Shown: positions 1 to 9,098 of the stretch, piece by piece | Layout of the letters: every line of letters begins with the position of its first letter | Position numbering within the stretch: position 1 is the first letter of the stretch | Origin: CAZMVU01 sp964569295 | Lineage (GTDB): Bacteria > Hydrogenedentota > Hydrogenedentia > Hydrogenedentales > JAGMZX01 | Direction of reading: 5' to 3' | NCBI GenBank assembly: GCA_964569295.1 | Contig: CAZMVU010000061.1 | Span: 1 to 22,858, forward strand | Length of the DNA stretch: 22,858 nucleotides | Made by a program: the position numbers and the translations under genes | Notes under the pieces: generated by a model | What the model was told of the DNA's origin: nothing | Seen by the model: only the letters and a program-made list of their open reading frames with translations | Databases searched by the model: none

Positions 1-2799
1 GTTCCCAAGCGCCGGCACGCGGCTGAAGAAGCCATCGCTGCCACTGACGGACACGGTGTCGACAACGGGGCCGTGGGGCATGCGAAATGTAAGCTGACCG
101 CCGAGGCCGCCGATGACGGGGGCGCGGTAGGTAACCGGAATCTCCGTGCCGACGGCACCGGTCAGGTCGTCGCGCACGGTAGCGCTTTCACAATCGACGG
201 TGAGTTCCCCTTCCAGTTCGCCCTCGCCCTCGCCCTCGCCTTCACCGGCGAACGCCTCGGTCACGATGAGCGTATATTCGCCGGTCTCGCCGTCCCAGCC
301 GGAAATGCGGATGCGGTAGTCGGTCCCCGCCACGCTTTCGAACTGCACGCGCGACTGCCGCCCCGAGCCACACTGGTCGTCGTTGCAGGCGATTTCCGTA
401 CCGTTGCAACCTTCGTAGATTGCGAGGGTGGTGTCGAATTTGCTCTGACACAGGTCAACGGTAACGAGGGCATCGGCGCTGGGGGCGTATGCGAACCAGA
501 CATCTTTGGTGTCGCCGCTGGCGCAAGAGCTGATGTCCTCGCCGGTGGCGCCTTCCGTGGTGCCCGTGAGCGGCAGGTCGAGCACGGCCACAGGCGCATC
601 GGCGCAATGGTCGCTTCCCTGCCGGACGGGCTCGCGTGAGGCAAACATTCGCGGCGAGGTAAAGCCGCCGCGGCCACATGCGTTGCTTGCGGCCACGCGC
701 CAGTAGTAGGCGGCACCCTCCTCGAGATTCTCCACGACGTAAAACGATTCCTGCGTCCGCGTGTCCACGATCAATGGCGCCATGCTCGCATTGCGGCTCA
801 CTTGCACATGGTATTCGGTTGCATCGATGAGCGGTTCCCAGACAAGCGTGGCATCCGGGAAGCCGCCGTAGCCTGTACCATCCGGCGGCAATGTGGTTTC
901 CGGCGGGCTCGGCAGGCCTGGAAGCACGCGCACCTGGATATTAAGCATGCGAACCAATCCGTCCTGATCCATGCCCTGTACACTGAAGGCATAATCGCCG
1001 GCCGGCACGTCGCCGCTACTGTTCAACGCCAGGACAATGTCTTCCGGCGGCACAATCTGCGTGCTGGAAAGGGCGGCTTCAAACCCGGGGGGCGTCTCGG
1101 TGAGCACCAGGCTCACCGGCTTGTCGAACTCGAACAAGCTTCGCACCTCGATTGGGATTTCCACATCGACGGGGCGGCACACCGTGGCACGGCCACCGGC
1201 CTGCACCAGGAGAAAGGTGGGACTTGCCGCGACATTCTCGACTTGGGCCACGTAGACATCGCGTTCATCCGGCGGGCCGCCGCGGTTGTCGGTCCAGGCG
1301 GGGAGCACCTTCTCACCCATCGCCGCGATACCGTTGTAATCGCCCCACTCCATCGAGTCGGAAATCTTTGGCGAGGTGTTTCCGGAGATACGCGCCGCCG
1401 GGGACCACGATACCCCGCCGTCCGCCGAGAAGGCATAGAAGAGATCCACGCCGGTACGGTCCGGGCTGTTGCGGGTATCATAAAAGACCACGTGGACAAT
1501 GCCGCCCGGGTCGACAGTAATCCATTGGTTGAAGCGGTCGACCTGGCTGGTATCGTCCGTACGATGCGGAATAGTGGTATGCCAGGTTTCACCCTGGTCG
1601 CGCGAGTGGGCCACTTTGACGACCGTGTGGTTGTCCGCCGCCTGGCCGGATTCCGGGCCGGTGACGTCGGTCCATGCGCAGTATACGGTGCCATCGTGCT
1701 CGCCGCCCGACCGGTCCGTGTCGGCGCTGGCATAGACCCAGGCAAGGCGCGTATCCATGGCGGGAATGGGGAAGGTGAACTCGCCGTAAGTGTCATCCAC
1801 CCGCACGGGCTCTTCCCAAGTACTGCCGCCATCGGTGGATTTTATCAGGATAATGCCTGCCGGGTTGGTGAAGGCGGCGTAGAGGTAATAGATATTGCCG
1901 GCGGGATCGGTGGTGATATCACTGCCGATGCCGATGGGGGCGTCGTCGAAGCTTGTGATCGGGTCGAACGAAAGGCCGCGGTCGCGCGAGCGCGCAAACT
2001 GCATGACATTGCCGTCGTGCCAAGTGAGATAAATGTTGTCCTGATGCGGGGAATCCGGTGATATATCTACATGGAGGAATTCCTTGTCGCTTCCGGTAAG
2101 GGTGAGCTTGAGCGGTTCGGGCCAGGTTTCGCCGAAATCGGTGGAGCGGTAGAAATTCACGCCGATGCTGCTGCTCAGGCTGCCGGCGTAGGCGATGGCG
2201 CCGTCCGACGACCAGCCGACCGTTGGATCGCAGCAGGTATCCGGGAGAATCCCCGCGATGTGCCAGGTTTCGCCGCCATCTTCCGACCAGTACATCTCCT
2301 GTCCGCCGATATTATTGGCGCCGGCGATAACGCGATTGGGGAAGACGGGGTTGATCTCGACGGTGATCTCGTTGGCGCCGAGTATTTCGTTCAATGTGAT
2401 TTCGCCGTCGACAGGGATCGAGGTGCGGCTCCATGCCATACGCTTACTGTGGAGCACGCCATTTACAAGGCGGCCGCCATATTCAATCTCGAAAAGCTGG
2501 CGTGCGCTGCGCGGGTATTGGCCCGGCCCTTTGCGTGGCCACTCGGGGAACCGCTTGCGCAACTCGACCCGGTAGAAGGCGGGAATTTGCGGGGTGAGCG
2601 CTTCCTCGTTCGGTGCGAGCAGGGCGAGGTCGTCTTTTGTAAGGCGGTAGTTGCGGTCATCCCATGGGCCGAACCGGGTGAGGGCGCGGTACTCGACCCG
2701 CGGGTCGGCGCCGCGTGATTGCATAATATCCTGCGCGCTGGCCAAAGGGGCCACGCAGGCCAGCGAAAGAAGGATCAACACGAGATGCAAACGGCGCAT
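1..2799 (-). CDS. Secreted Asp-box (BNR) beta-propeller protein with FN3, PPC-like domain and Gly-Glu linker, 3' end outside window
   Basis: Reading the minus strand from the ATG at 2799 gives 933 codons without a stop to the left edge, so the C-terminus is missing. The start is supported by GGGAGA seven bases upstream and a signal peptide (MRRLHLVLILLSLACVAPLASA). At least six Asp-box motifs (S/T-x-D-x-G-x-T/S-W) occur near residues 171, 217, 268, 320, 396 and 455, as in sialidase-type beta-propellers. A fibronectin III-like domain follows at about 630-725. A cysteine-containing domain at about 728-850 resembles bacterial pre-peptidase C-terminal (PPC) domains, including a D-T-x-L-x-I-Y strand. 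Then comes an acidic EGEGEGEGE linker near 850-860 and the start of another beta-sandwich-like segment. The propeller suggests glycan binding or cleavage, but I cannot identify the sialidase catalytic Arg triad or Tyr/Glu pair, so enzymatic activity is unproven. It lies 70 bp after yhaN and is probably transcribed separately. Confidence 0.88.
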   Translation of the reverse strand, partial: MRRLHLVLILLSLACVAPLASAQDIMQSRGADPRVEYRALTRFGPWDDRNYRLTKDDLALLAPNEEALTPQIPAFYRVELRKRFPEWPRKGPGQYPRSARQLFEIEYGGRLVNGVLHSKRMAWSRTSIPVDGEITLNEILGANEITVEINPVFPNRVIAGANNIGGQEMYWSEDGGETWHIAGILPDTCCDPTVGWSSDGAIAYAGSLSSSIGVNFYRSTDFGETWPEPLKLTLTGSDKEFLHVDISPDSPHQDNIYLTWHDGNVMQFARSRDRGLSFDPITSFDDAPIGIGSDITTDPAGNIYYLYAAFTNPAGIILIKSTDGGSTWEEPVRVDDTYGEFTFPIPAMDTRLAWVYASADTDRSGGEHDGTVYCAWTDVTGPESGQAADNHTVVKVAHSRDQGETWHTTIPHRTDDTSQVDRFNQWITVDPGGIVHVVFYDTRNSPDRTGVDLFYAFSADGGVSWSPAARISGNTSPKISDSMEWGDYNGIAAMGEKVLPAWTDNRGGPPDERDVYVAQVENVAASPTFLLVQAGGRATVCRPVDVEIPIEVRSLFEFDKPVSLVLTETPPGFEAALSSTQIVPPEDIVLALNSSGDVPAGDYAFSVQGMDQDGLVRMLNIQVRVLPGLPSPPETTLPPDGTGYGGFPDATLVWEPLIDATEYHVQVSRNASMAPLIVDTRTQESFYVVENLEEGAAYYWRVAASNACGRGGFTSPRMFASREPVRQGSDHCADAPVAVLDLPLTGTTEGATGEDISSCASGDTKDVWFAYAPSADALVTVDLCQSKFDTTLAIYEGCNGTEIACNDDQCGSGRQSRVQFESVAGTDYRIRISGWDGETGEYTLIVTEAFAGEGEGEGEGELEGELTVDCESATVRDDLTGAVGTEIPVTYRAPVIGGLGGQLTFRMPHGPVVDTVSVSGSDGFFSRVPALGN

Positions 2800-2829
2800 A
2801 ATCTTCTCCCAAACGGCGGCCGGATATAT

Positions 2830-2844
2830 ATACCGCGTTGGTAT
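2830..2844. promoter_or_regulatory. Short inverted repeat ATACC-N5-GGTAT upstream of the Asp-box gene
   Basis: A perfect inverted repeat with 5-bp arms and a 5-nt spacer sits in the 70-bp gap between the yhaN stop and the start of the secreted propeller gene, about 30 bp upstream of its ATG. It could be an operator or a small hairpin. No convincing -35/-10 pair is visible around it, and arms this short can arise by chance. Confidence 0.25.
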
Positions 2845-2869
2845 CGCGTACGGTTTTTGCCTGCACGTT

Positions 2870-5800
2870 CTATTCTACCGCATCGCGGGCATGGCCGGCA
2901 GCGCGGCCGGACATCGGGGGCAGGGTATGCACATGCAGGGCGGCGGCGGGCAGGTTTTCCTGGGCGAGGGCCACGAGGTGCTGGTGGTGCGTAAAGAAGA
3001 GAATCTGCGTTTCCCCGGCGAGTTCCGCGAGGATTTGTAGCCCGGCGGCGGCGCGGTCATTGTCGAAGTTGATGAAGACGTCGTCCAGCACGAAGGGGAT
3101 CGGTTCATGCACAGCGGCGTATTCTTCGACGCTGGCGATGCGCAGGGCGAGGTACAGTTGGTCGGCGGCGCCGTCGCTGAGGGCATCGAGGCCGAGTGGG
3201 GCGGCTTCGCCCTGGCGTATAGCGTGCAGTACAGGGTCGCCGTTGTCATCGAAGTCGGTGCGCACTTCCGTGTAGCGGCCCCGGGTGAGGCGTGTGAACA
3301 ATTCCGAAGCCCGCGTAATGAGGGGCGCCTGGTGTTGCTCGCGGTAGATCTCGATGGCGCGGCGCAGGGACTCGCGCGCGATGTGGAGGCGGCCGTAGCG
3401 GGCGGCGTCCGCAGCGATTTGCGCAAGGAGCCGCTGGATCTCCTCGTTGGCTTCGGCGGCCTCGGCGCTGCCGTCGTGCCGGTCGAGATCCGCCTGGGCG
3501 CGCACCTTCTGGTTGTCGAGCGCACGCTCATGTTGCGCGGCGGTTTCACATTCCTGTGTGAGCGTTTGAATGCGCGCCGCAAGGTTTTCCACCGCCTCCG
3601 CCCGGGCTTCCGCCACAAAGTCGTCCACGGCAGCGCCCTGGGCGTCCTGGCGCAATTCCTCCTCGACTTCCGCCATTTTCTCCTCGCAGGTGCGGCGGCA
3701 TGCGGCGCGTTCCTCCGCTTCGGGCAGCGCCTCCTCGGCATCGGCCCCGGCCTCGGCGCACAACGCGGCAAGGAGGCCGTTGGTCTCTTCGCCACGGGTT
3801 TTGGCCTCCGCGCTCGCCTGCTCATGTTCTTCGCATTGCTGGGCGAGTGTTTCGCGTTGGTGTGCGTTGTCCTGCTGTTGGCGCAACCGCGCGCGCAAGG
3901 TCTGGATCGCCGGGTCAGCGGCATGACCAGCGAGATCGGGGGCCGCCTGCGCCACTAATGCGCCCACCTCTTTCTCGAACTCGGCCTCCTGGGCATCGAT
4001 CGCGGTGATGCGATCCTCGAGCCGGCGCGCCTGGTCGTGGGCCTCGAACAAACTTTCGATCGTGTCGACGGTTTCCAGTGCCAATGCGGGCGGGGCGTCG
4101 TCATCGAGGCCAAGCAGGCCCACGGCGGCCGCCCACGCCCGGGCCCAGTGCGCTTCGTCTTCCATGGCGTTTTCGAGCTGTTTTTCTGCGCGCGGCAAGG
4201 CCTCTGCGCGGAGGCGTTTGGCTTCTTCTGCATGGCTTTGTGCCTCTTGACGCCGTGCGCGCAAGGCTTCCGCGGCAATCTCTGCCTGTTCGACCGCGTG
4301 GATGAGCGGCGTCTCCGGGCCGAGGGGCTCCCCGGCATCGGCCAATGCCTTTTCAAGCGCTGCACGATGCTTATCGCGGGCCGTTTCGGCGTCATGCAGT
4401 TGCCCGCCGGCCATACGAAGGCCTTCATATTGTTGCAGCAGCGCATTACGGCGCTCGAGCCACGCGCGCATGAGCGCCGGCGCCTGCGGCTCGATGCCCG
4501 CCGGCTCCCAGACGCCACGCCACGCCTTCGCGAGCTTTTCGCCGGGCGCCGTGTCCGCAAGCAATTTGCCGAAATGCGCCATCTCCGCCTCGGCGGCCTG
4601 CTGGCGGTAGTGGGCATGGGCGAGCCGGGCCACGCGGTCGGCCTCGTTTCGCAGGCGGTCGGCGGCAACATCGGCCTGCTGAATGCTTTCTGAAACGGCC
4701 TCGACAAGATCTGCCGGCGGCGGGCCGGGGTTCGCGTACTCCTGCCAGAGGGCCTCGGCGTCTTCCTTTGTGTCGCCCGGCGCGCGTTCTGCGCCCCACG
4801 CTTCCTGCGCCGCGCGCCATGCGGCATCGCGCCGCGCCCGAACCGCATCGAGATCGGCCTGCGTCGGCACCGCCTGTCCCGCGGCGACGGCCTCGGCTTC
4901 GGCCTGGGCGGCCTGGTATTCCTGCCACGCCGCTTCGCGCGCGTCGGTAAAGGCTTTGCGCTCGTTTTCCCGTTCCTGGAATTGCTTCTCGAAATCCTCG
5001 ACCACCGCCGCATCGGGCACAGGCAGGCGGGCCAACGCATCGAGCGTGCCCTGCCAGAACCCGAGCGACGCAAGGGCGTCGTCTGCCGCGCTGCGGCGCG
5101 CCTCGAGATCGGAACGAAGCTGCGCACAGCGGGCATCGAGGTCGCCGGCGCTTCGCGCATCGCGCGCGGCCTGTTGCAATGGGGTTGGATCGGGCGGTGC
5201 CCCCTTGCCAATTTCCGCCTCGAGGGTGCGCAGACGTTGTTGGCACTCGTCCCGGTGGTCCCGTGCCTGGCGTATGGCCGCAAGCACGGTTTCGCACTGC
5301 GGCGCCAAATCCTGCACGAGGCGCCGGGCATTGAGCGCGGGGCGCAACACGGCGATGTCCTCCCCGCCGATGCCGGGCGGGAGCTGGGCGCGCGCACGTT
5401 CGGCGGTGGCCACCATCTGCCGGTATTCCGGCGCGAGTTCTTCGTCGCGGGTTTTCCGTTGCGCACGCAGCACGGCCATCGTTTCCGCGAGGGCGTCGAT
5501 GAGTGGGCCCTGGTCCAGCACGGCCTGGTCCACCTCGAGCGCGTCGATGCGTTCACGCAGGGCGTGCGCCTGTTTCGCGTGGCGCGCGTGATCACGCTGG
5601 GCCTGGTCGCGCGCTTGTTGCGCATCACGCCGGCGCATCGTGAAATCGCCCGCGAGACGCGGCGCATCACACAGGCCAGCCAGTTGGCGGCGGAGGTCTT
5701 CCCAGCGCGAGACCCGCGGCAGGGCATTGTGAATGCGTGAGAGCCGGGCGTGTTCCGCATCGAGCCGCTGCCACTGCGCATACGCGTCGGCATGCTTCGC

Positions 5801-6445
5801 CGTCAGGTCCTCGAGTTCTTCGCAGGCACGCCGCCACGTCAGCGGCGCGAGCTGGGCGCCACGCAGGCGCTTGCGTGCGTCCTTGAGTTGCGCCAGCGCC
5901 TGGTTGATGCGCGGGTTGCTGGCGCGTGCGCGGTACAGGGCGTTGCACGCCTTGTCCAGTTCGGCCAACACCTCCTTCGGGTTACGGTAGCCGGCGCCCG
6001 CCAAAAGCTTCTCGCCAACCGCGCCGCCCTCAGTCACCATGGCGCGGCCGCCCGCGGCAAGTGCGTCGTGGTCGAGACCGAACAGCCGGGTAAAGGTATC
6101 TTCATCCGCGCCGCCGATCATCTGCTGCAACCGGGCCTCGTCGACGGCCGCACGGTCCTGCGCGTCACGCAGGTTCTTTTTGCGGCCTTTCCGGCGAATC
6201 ACCTCGAGGGAATCGCCGTTGCGGTTGCGCAGCGCCGCACCGATACGAAGGGCGCCGTAGCCATGTTGAAAACCGTAAGCGGTGCGCGGATGGATGCCGT
6301 AAAACAGGGCGCGAAGCGCGCGAAGGGCGGTGCTTTTCCCGGCTTCATTGGGCCCATAGACCAGTTGAAGCCCCCCTTCTCCAAATTCCAGTGTGTGGTC
6401 CTCGAAGACGCCGAAAGCGCGCAGATCGAGCCGTTCGATCTTCAT
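2870..6445 (-). CDS. yhaN: YhaN-type SMC-like AAA ATPase, partner of the adjacent exonuclease
   Basis: This 1191-aa protein has the split ATPase layout of the Rad50/SbcC/YhaN group. The N-terminus opens with a KIERLDLRAFG-type strand and a Walker A motif GPNEAGKST at residues 31-39. Long Ala/Glu/Arg-rich coiled-coil segments fill the middle. The C-terminus carries an ABC signature-like LSDG (about 1089), Walker B FVLDD (about 1118-1122) and an H-loop in FFTHH (about 1153). No zinc-hook CxxC is evident, which fits YhaN rather than SbcC. The start is set by an ATGA overlap with the upstream nuclease gene and by GGAGG just before the ATG. By family knowledge it forms an SbcCD-like complex (YhaO/YhaN, or SbcE/SbcF, in Bacillus) acting on DNA ends in repair. 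At 1191 aa it seems longer than typical YhaN, mainly in the coiled coil. The symbol follows Bacillus naming. Confidence 0.93.
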   Translation of the reverse strand: MKIERLDLRAFGVFEDHTLEFGEGGLQLVYGPNEAGKSTALRALRALFYGIHPRTAYGFQHGYGALRIGAALRNRNGDSLEVIRRKGRKKNLRDAQDRAAVDEARLQQMIGGADEDTFTRLFGLDHDALAAGGRAMVTEGGAVGEKLLAGAGYRNPKEVLAELDKACNALYRARASNPRINQALAQLKDARKRLRGAQLAPLTWRRACEELEDLTAKHADAYAQWQRLDAEHARLSRIHNALPRVSRWEDLRRQLAGLCDAPRLAGDFTMRRRDAQQARDQAQRDHARHAKQAHALRERIDALEVDQAVLDQGPLIDALAETMAVLRAQRKTRDEELAPEYRQMVATAERARAQLPPGIGGEDIAVLRPALNARRLVQDLAPQCETVLAAIRQARDHRDECQQRLRTLEAEIGKGAPPDPTPLQQAARDARSAGDLDARCAQLRSDLEARRSAADDALASLGFWQGTLDALARLPVPDAAVVEDFEKQFQERENERKAFTDAREAAWQEYQAAQAEAEAVAAGQAVPTQADLDAVRARRDAAWRAAQEAWGAERAPGDTKEDAEALWQEYANPGPPPADLVEAVSESIQQADVAADRLRNEADRVARLAHAHYRQQAAEAEMAHFGKLLADTAPGEKLAKAWRGVWEPAGIEPQAPALMRAWLERRNALLQQYEGLRMAGGQLHDAETARDKHRAALEKALADAGEPLGPETPLIHAVEQAEIAAEALRARRQEAQSHAEEAKRLRAEALPRAEKQLENAMEDEAHWARAWAAAVGLLGLDDDAPPALALETVDTIESLFEAHDQARRLEDRITAIDAQEAEFEKEVGALVAQAAPDLAGHAADPAIQTLRARLRQQQDNAHQRETLAQQCEEHEQASAEAKTRGEETNGLLAALCAEAGADAEEALPEAEERAACRRTCEEKMAEVEEELRQDAQGAAVDDFVAEARAEAVENLAARIQTLTQECETAAQHERALDNQKVRAQADLDRHDGSAEAAEANEEIQRLLAQIAADAARYGRLHIARESLRRAIEIYREQHQAPLITRASELFTRLTRGRYTEVRTDFDDNGDPVLHAIRQGEAAPLGLDALSDGAADQLYLALRIASVEEYAAVHEPIPFVLDDVFINFDNDRAAAGLQILAELAGETQILFFTHHQHLVALAQENLPAAALHVHTLPPMSGRAAGHARDAVE

Positions 6446-7704
6446 GCTTCCTCCTCGGACGTTGTACCACGCAGGCGTTCTGCGAGCAGACCCCGGGCTT
6501 GTCGGGCATAACCGGCTATGGCTTCCGGCGAAACGGGGCCATCGGCATCTTCGCGCAGTTCCGGCGGGAGCTTGGCGCGCAGATCGTCGAGGGTGTTCGC
6601 GAGGTGTGCATCGCCGGGGTCCGCGCCAGTAAGGTCCTCGACAATATCGAGCAGGTCAGCGAGAGGGCCCGCTTGCGCTTCCACCGTGCTGGCAGCATGC
6701 GCCGTGGTGTCGATGTATACCCGCTCGAGCCAGACCGGGCCGCCGGCGCGATCGCTCGCGATGAGGCGCAGTTCGTTCGTGAAACGCTCCGCATGCGCGG
6801 CGAGCCAGGCGTGGGCCGGGGACGATCCGGTTACCGCGACGCGCACAGCCAGCAGTCGATCGCCGGCCGACTCGCGCAGGTTGTCGAGCACGTTACGAAA
6901 GGCGGCGCAGAGGTCGTCGTGGCTGGCGGCATTGTGCGCATCGAGGTGAACACGGTGCCAACGCACGACATCGAGCGGCCGAAAGTCGAGTGTGGGGACA
7001 CCCGAATCATGGACAGTGACCACGTAGCACCCTTTGGCGCCGGTCTCGTTGACATGGCGGCCTTGCAGGTTGCCGGGAAACACGATCGGCGGGTCATCGG
7101 AGAGCACCTCGCGCGTATGCACATGGCCCAGCGCCCAATAGTCGTAGCCGTGGTTGCGCAGCGCGTCGACGGAACAAGGGGCATAGGGGTCATGGCCTTC
7201 GCGGCCATCGGCGGCGGTGTGCAGCATACCAATGTTGAACGCACCGGCCACCGGCGCCGGGTAGGAGGCGGCGAGATTCCCGGTCACGGCGCGCTCCGCA
7301 AAACCCTGGCCGTGAATGGCGGCGCCAATCCGCTCGATGCGGCATGTTTCCGGCTTGTCGGTGGCGAGCAAGTGCACATTCTCTGGCGGCGTGAGACCCC
7401 GGGTGATCTGGCTTTGCGCGTCGTGGTTGCCCGCAATGACATACACAGCGATGTCCGCATCACGCAGGCGGCGCATTTGCCCGGCGAAAAAGAGCCCCGT
7501 GTTGTAGTCCGGCCAATCGCCGTCGTACAAATCCCCGGCTATCAACACAAAATCCACCCCTTCCGCGATAGCCAGATGCACGAGGTTCTTCATGGCTTCC
7601 CGTGTCGAATGGCGCACCGCCGCGACGGGCGCGCCCTCGTAAGCTTCGAGGCCGCGCAACGGGCTGTCGAGGTGAATATCAGCCGTGTGTAGGTACTTGA
7701 ACAT
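6442..7704 (-). CDS. yhaO: YhaO/SbcD-like DNA exonuclease, metallophosphoesterase family
   Basis: The 420-aa product is a calcineurin-like phosphoesterase of the Mre11/SbcD/YhaO type. The metal-binding motifs appear in order: D9-x-H11 (TADIHLDSP), GDLYD at 57-61, GNHD at 92-95, H162 in LHTA and GHVH at 193-196. The roughly 200 C-terminal residues would contain the capping and ATPase-contact region. By family knowledge it is a Mn-dependent nuclease acting on double-strand ends or hairpins, controlled by the SMC-like partner. The gene overlaps yhaN by four bases (ATGA, 6442-6445), so the two are almost certainly translated together. The ATG at 7704 begins the conserved first strand (MFKYLHTADIH); no strong Shine-Dalgarno sequence precedes it. 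A 14-bp palindrome lies about 25 bp upstream. Confidence 0.94.
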   Translation of the reverse strand: MFKYLHTADIHLDSPLRGLEAYEGAPVAAVRHSTREAMKNLVHLAIAEGVDFVLIAGDLYDGDWPDYNTGLFFAGQMRRLRDADIAVYVIAGNHDAQSQITRGLTPPENVHLLATDKPETCRIERIGAAIHGQGFAERAVTGNLAASYPAPVAGAFNIGMLHTAADGREGHDPYAPCSVDALRNHGYDYWALGHVHTREVLSDDPPIVFPGNLQGRHVNETGAKGCYVVTVHDSGVPTLDFRPLDVVRWHRVHLDAHNAASHDDLCAAFRNVLDNLRESAGDRLLAVRVAVTGSSPAHAWLAAHAERFTNELRLIASDRAGGPVWLERVYIDTTAHAASTVEAQAGPLADLLDIVEDLTGADPGDAHLANTLDDLRAKLPPELREDADGPVSPEAIAGYARQARGLLAERLRGTTSEEEA

Positions 7705-7727
7705 GCAAAGGTAACTTCAGCGCGAAT

Positions 7728-7741
7728 GGATAGTTCTATCC
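7728..7741. promoter_or_regulatory. Palindrome GGATAG-TT-CTATCC upstream of yhaO
   Basis: A perfect inverted repeat with 6-bp arms and a 2-nt centre lies 24 bp upstream of the yhaO start, in the 158-bp gap between yhaO and the PLP-enzyme gene. Its position suits an operator or a 5'-leader hairpin. No LexA-type box is recognisable, so I cannot link it to a DNA-damage regulon. Confidence 0.3.
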
Positions 7742-7862
7742 CTCAGCGAATATTCCTGGCGATTGCGCTGGCCGGTTACGGCGGCTATGGGCCACACCGG
7801 TGGTAAACGCCGGATACAGTGTCTGTCCCATGCGGCAATCGTATTGACTTGTACGGTCCGAG

Positions 7863-9023
7863 TCAAGGGCACGAAACGAAATGGCGCGGCGCCCCTCCCG
7901 CATCCGGGTCGTCCAGCGGCTGCACCGGCTCCTCGAAGTAGTGATGCAGCGCGCGCGGCAGTTCGTGGTAGCTGCCAAGGTTATCGTCGAACATGATGGG
8001 CTGGCTGTTGTACGTGTTCCAAAAGAGCGTGGGCACGTCGGACAAATCGCCGGCCCGCGCATCGGCCACGAGCGCGGCGAGGGTCTTGCCGGTGTAGGTG
8101 CCCTCGATCACGAGGTCTTCCGTGTCCCGGGCGAGGCGCACCGCCGCCATGCCTTCCTTCGTGAACCGCGCGTATTCCTCGCCGAAGAATTCATGGCGGA
8201 AGGTGAAACGGTCTGTGGGGAAGGGGACCACCGGAAAATCCGGGTCCGCCTTGCACAACAACCGGTTGGCCCTGCGAAAGAGCCGTCTCGCTTTCTCCAG
8301 CGAGGTGAACATGGCATCCGTCACACGCACCGCCATAACATGCGTGGGCATCTGCGCTGCGGCCAGGCCCAGCGCGAGACCGGCCGCGGTGCCCATGGTG
8401 CCCGAGGCGACATAGAGCCGGTGCGGCATGGGGAGCAGGCCCGCCGCAACCTGCGCGCGCAACTCGAAGGCCGCCGCCACGAAGCCGAGCATCCCTTGGG
8501 GCGATGTGCCACCGGGCATAATGAGGTAGGGGCGGTTTCTGCGCAGCGCTTCCGCCGCGTACCGCCGCAACGCGCTGGCGGCGACGCCCGGGATGCTCCC
8601 CTTATATACGAGCGTGGCGCCGGCGGCACGGCTGCGCAGCAGATTCTTTTGCACGTACCGCGCGTTGGGCTGCGGAATGAGCAGCGAGATGCAGCGCATA
8701 CCGGCCGCGCGCGCGTAAATGGCCGTGGCGAGCGCATGGTTCGAGCCCGCGGCGCCAAAGGTGATGACCGTGCGAGCGCCGCGCGCCTGCGCATCACCCA
8801 GGAGATACTCGAGCTTGCGCACCTTATTCCCGCCATAAGCGGCTGCACTGTGATCGTCCCGCTTCACATACACCCGTGCCGCACCCACAGCACCGGCCAG
8901 GTGGGGCATGGCATCGACGGGCGTGGGCAACACCGCCAGCGGCAAGCGGTGCAGGTTTTCGGCCAGGCGCGGGTAGGCCTCTTCCAAGGGGTTCAAAGCG
9001 GTTCCTCCAACTTCCGGCGCCAT
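7863..9023 (-). CDS. PLP-dependent enzyme, ACC deaminase/D-cysteine desulfhydrase family
   Basis: The 386-aa product is a fold-type II PLP enzyme. Visible features are the Schiff-base lysine in YGGNKVRK (K67), a substrate loop GSNHA at 93-97, an SGTMGT phosphate-binding loop at about 207-212, and a YTGK motif at 310-313 matching the conserved Tyr segment of D-cysteine desulfhydrases and ACC deaminases. The family acts on D-cysteine (giving pyruvate, sulfide and ammonia), on ACC, or on related small amino acids; the substrate cannot be fixed from sequence. It is somewhat longer than the usual 330-340 aa, with about 30 extra N-terminal residues and extra C-terminal sequence. The ATG at 9023 has only a weak ribosome site, so a slightly internal start is possible. 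It is divergent from the GH42-like gene and upstream of yhaO on the same strand with a 158-bp gap, so co-transcription is uncertain. Confidence 0.85.
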   Translation of the reverse strand: MAPEVGGTALNPLEEAYPRLAENLHRLPLAVLPTPVDAMPHLAGAVGAARVYVKRDDHSAAAYGGNKVRKLEYLLGDAQARGARTVITFGAAGSNHALATAIYARAAGMRCISLLIPQPNARYVQKNLLRSRAAGATLVYKGSIPGVAASALRRYAAEALRRNRPYLIMPGGTSPQGMLGFVAAAFELRAQVAAGLLPMPHRLYVASGTMGTAAGLALGLAAAQMPTHVMAVRVTDAMFTSLEKARRLFRRANRLLCKADPDFPVVPFPTDRFTFRHEFFGEEYARFTKEGMAAVRLARDTEDLVIEGTYTGKTLAALVADARAGDLSDVPTLFWNTYNSQPIMFDDNLGSYHELPRALHHYFEEPVQPLDDPDAGGAPRHFVSCP

Positions 9024-9036
9024 GGTATGCCATACC
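9024..9036. promoter_or_regulatory. Palindrome GGTATG-C-CATACC immediately before the PLP-enzyme start
   Basis: This perfect 6+1+6 inverted repeat directly abuts the proposed ATG of the PLP-enzyme gene in the divergent intergenic region. It may be an operator, or a leader hairpin affecting translation of that gene. No regulator family could be assigned. Confidence 0.3.
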
Positions 9037-9052
9037 TTTGTTTTATTGCGAG

Positions 9053-9098
9053 GCAGGCAGGCAACCTATCTGCCAGCGTATGGGTGCGGCCTGCCTGC
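9053..9098. repeat. Inverted repeat GCAGGCAGGC / GCCTGCCTGC in the divergent promoter region
   Basis: Two perfect 10-bp GC-rich arms (9053-9062 and 9089-9098) are separated by 26 nt. They lie between the divergently transcribed PLP-enzyme gene and the GH42-like lipoprotein gene. The arms could form a stable stem in either transcript or bind a dimeric regulator. No T-run follows on either strand, so it is not a typical terminator. Confidence 0.4.

Noticed and set aside
802..2061. 419-codon plus-strand open frame
   Set aside because: It lies opposite the Asp-box propeller gene, whose minus-strand frame carries repeated S-x-D-x-G-x-T-W motifs. The plus translation is not protein-like.
7844..7866. 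TTGACT-N11-AGTCAA inverted repeat as a terminator of the PLP gene
   Set aside because: It overlaps the stop codon, has a weak 6-bp stem and lacks a T run.
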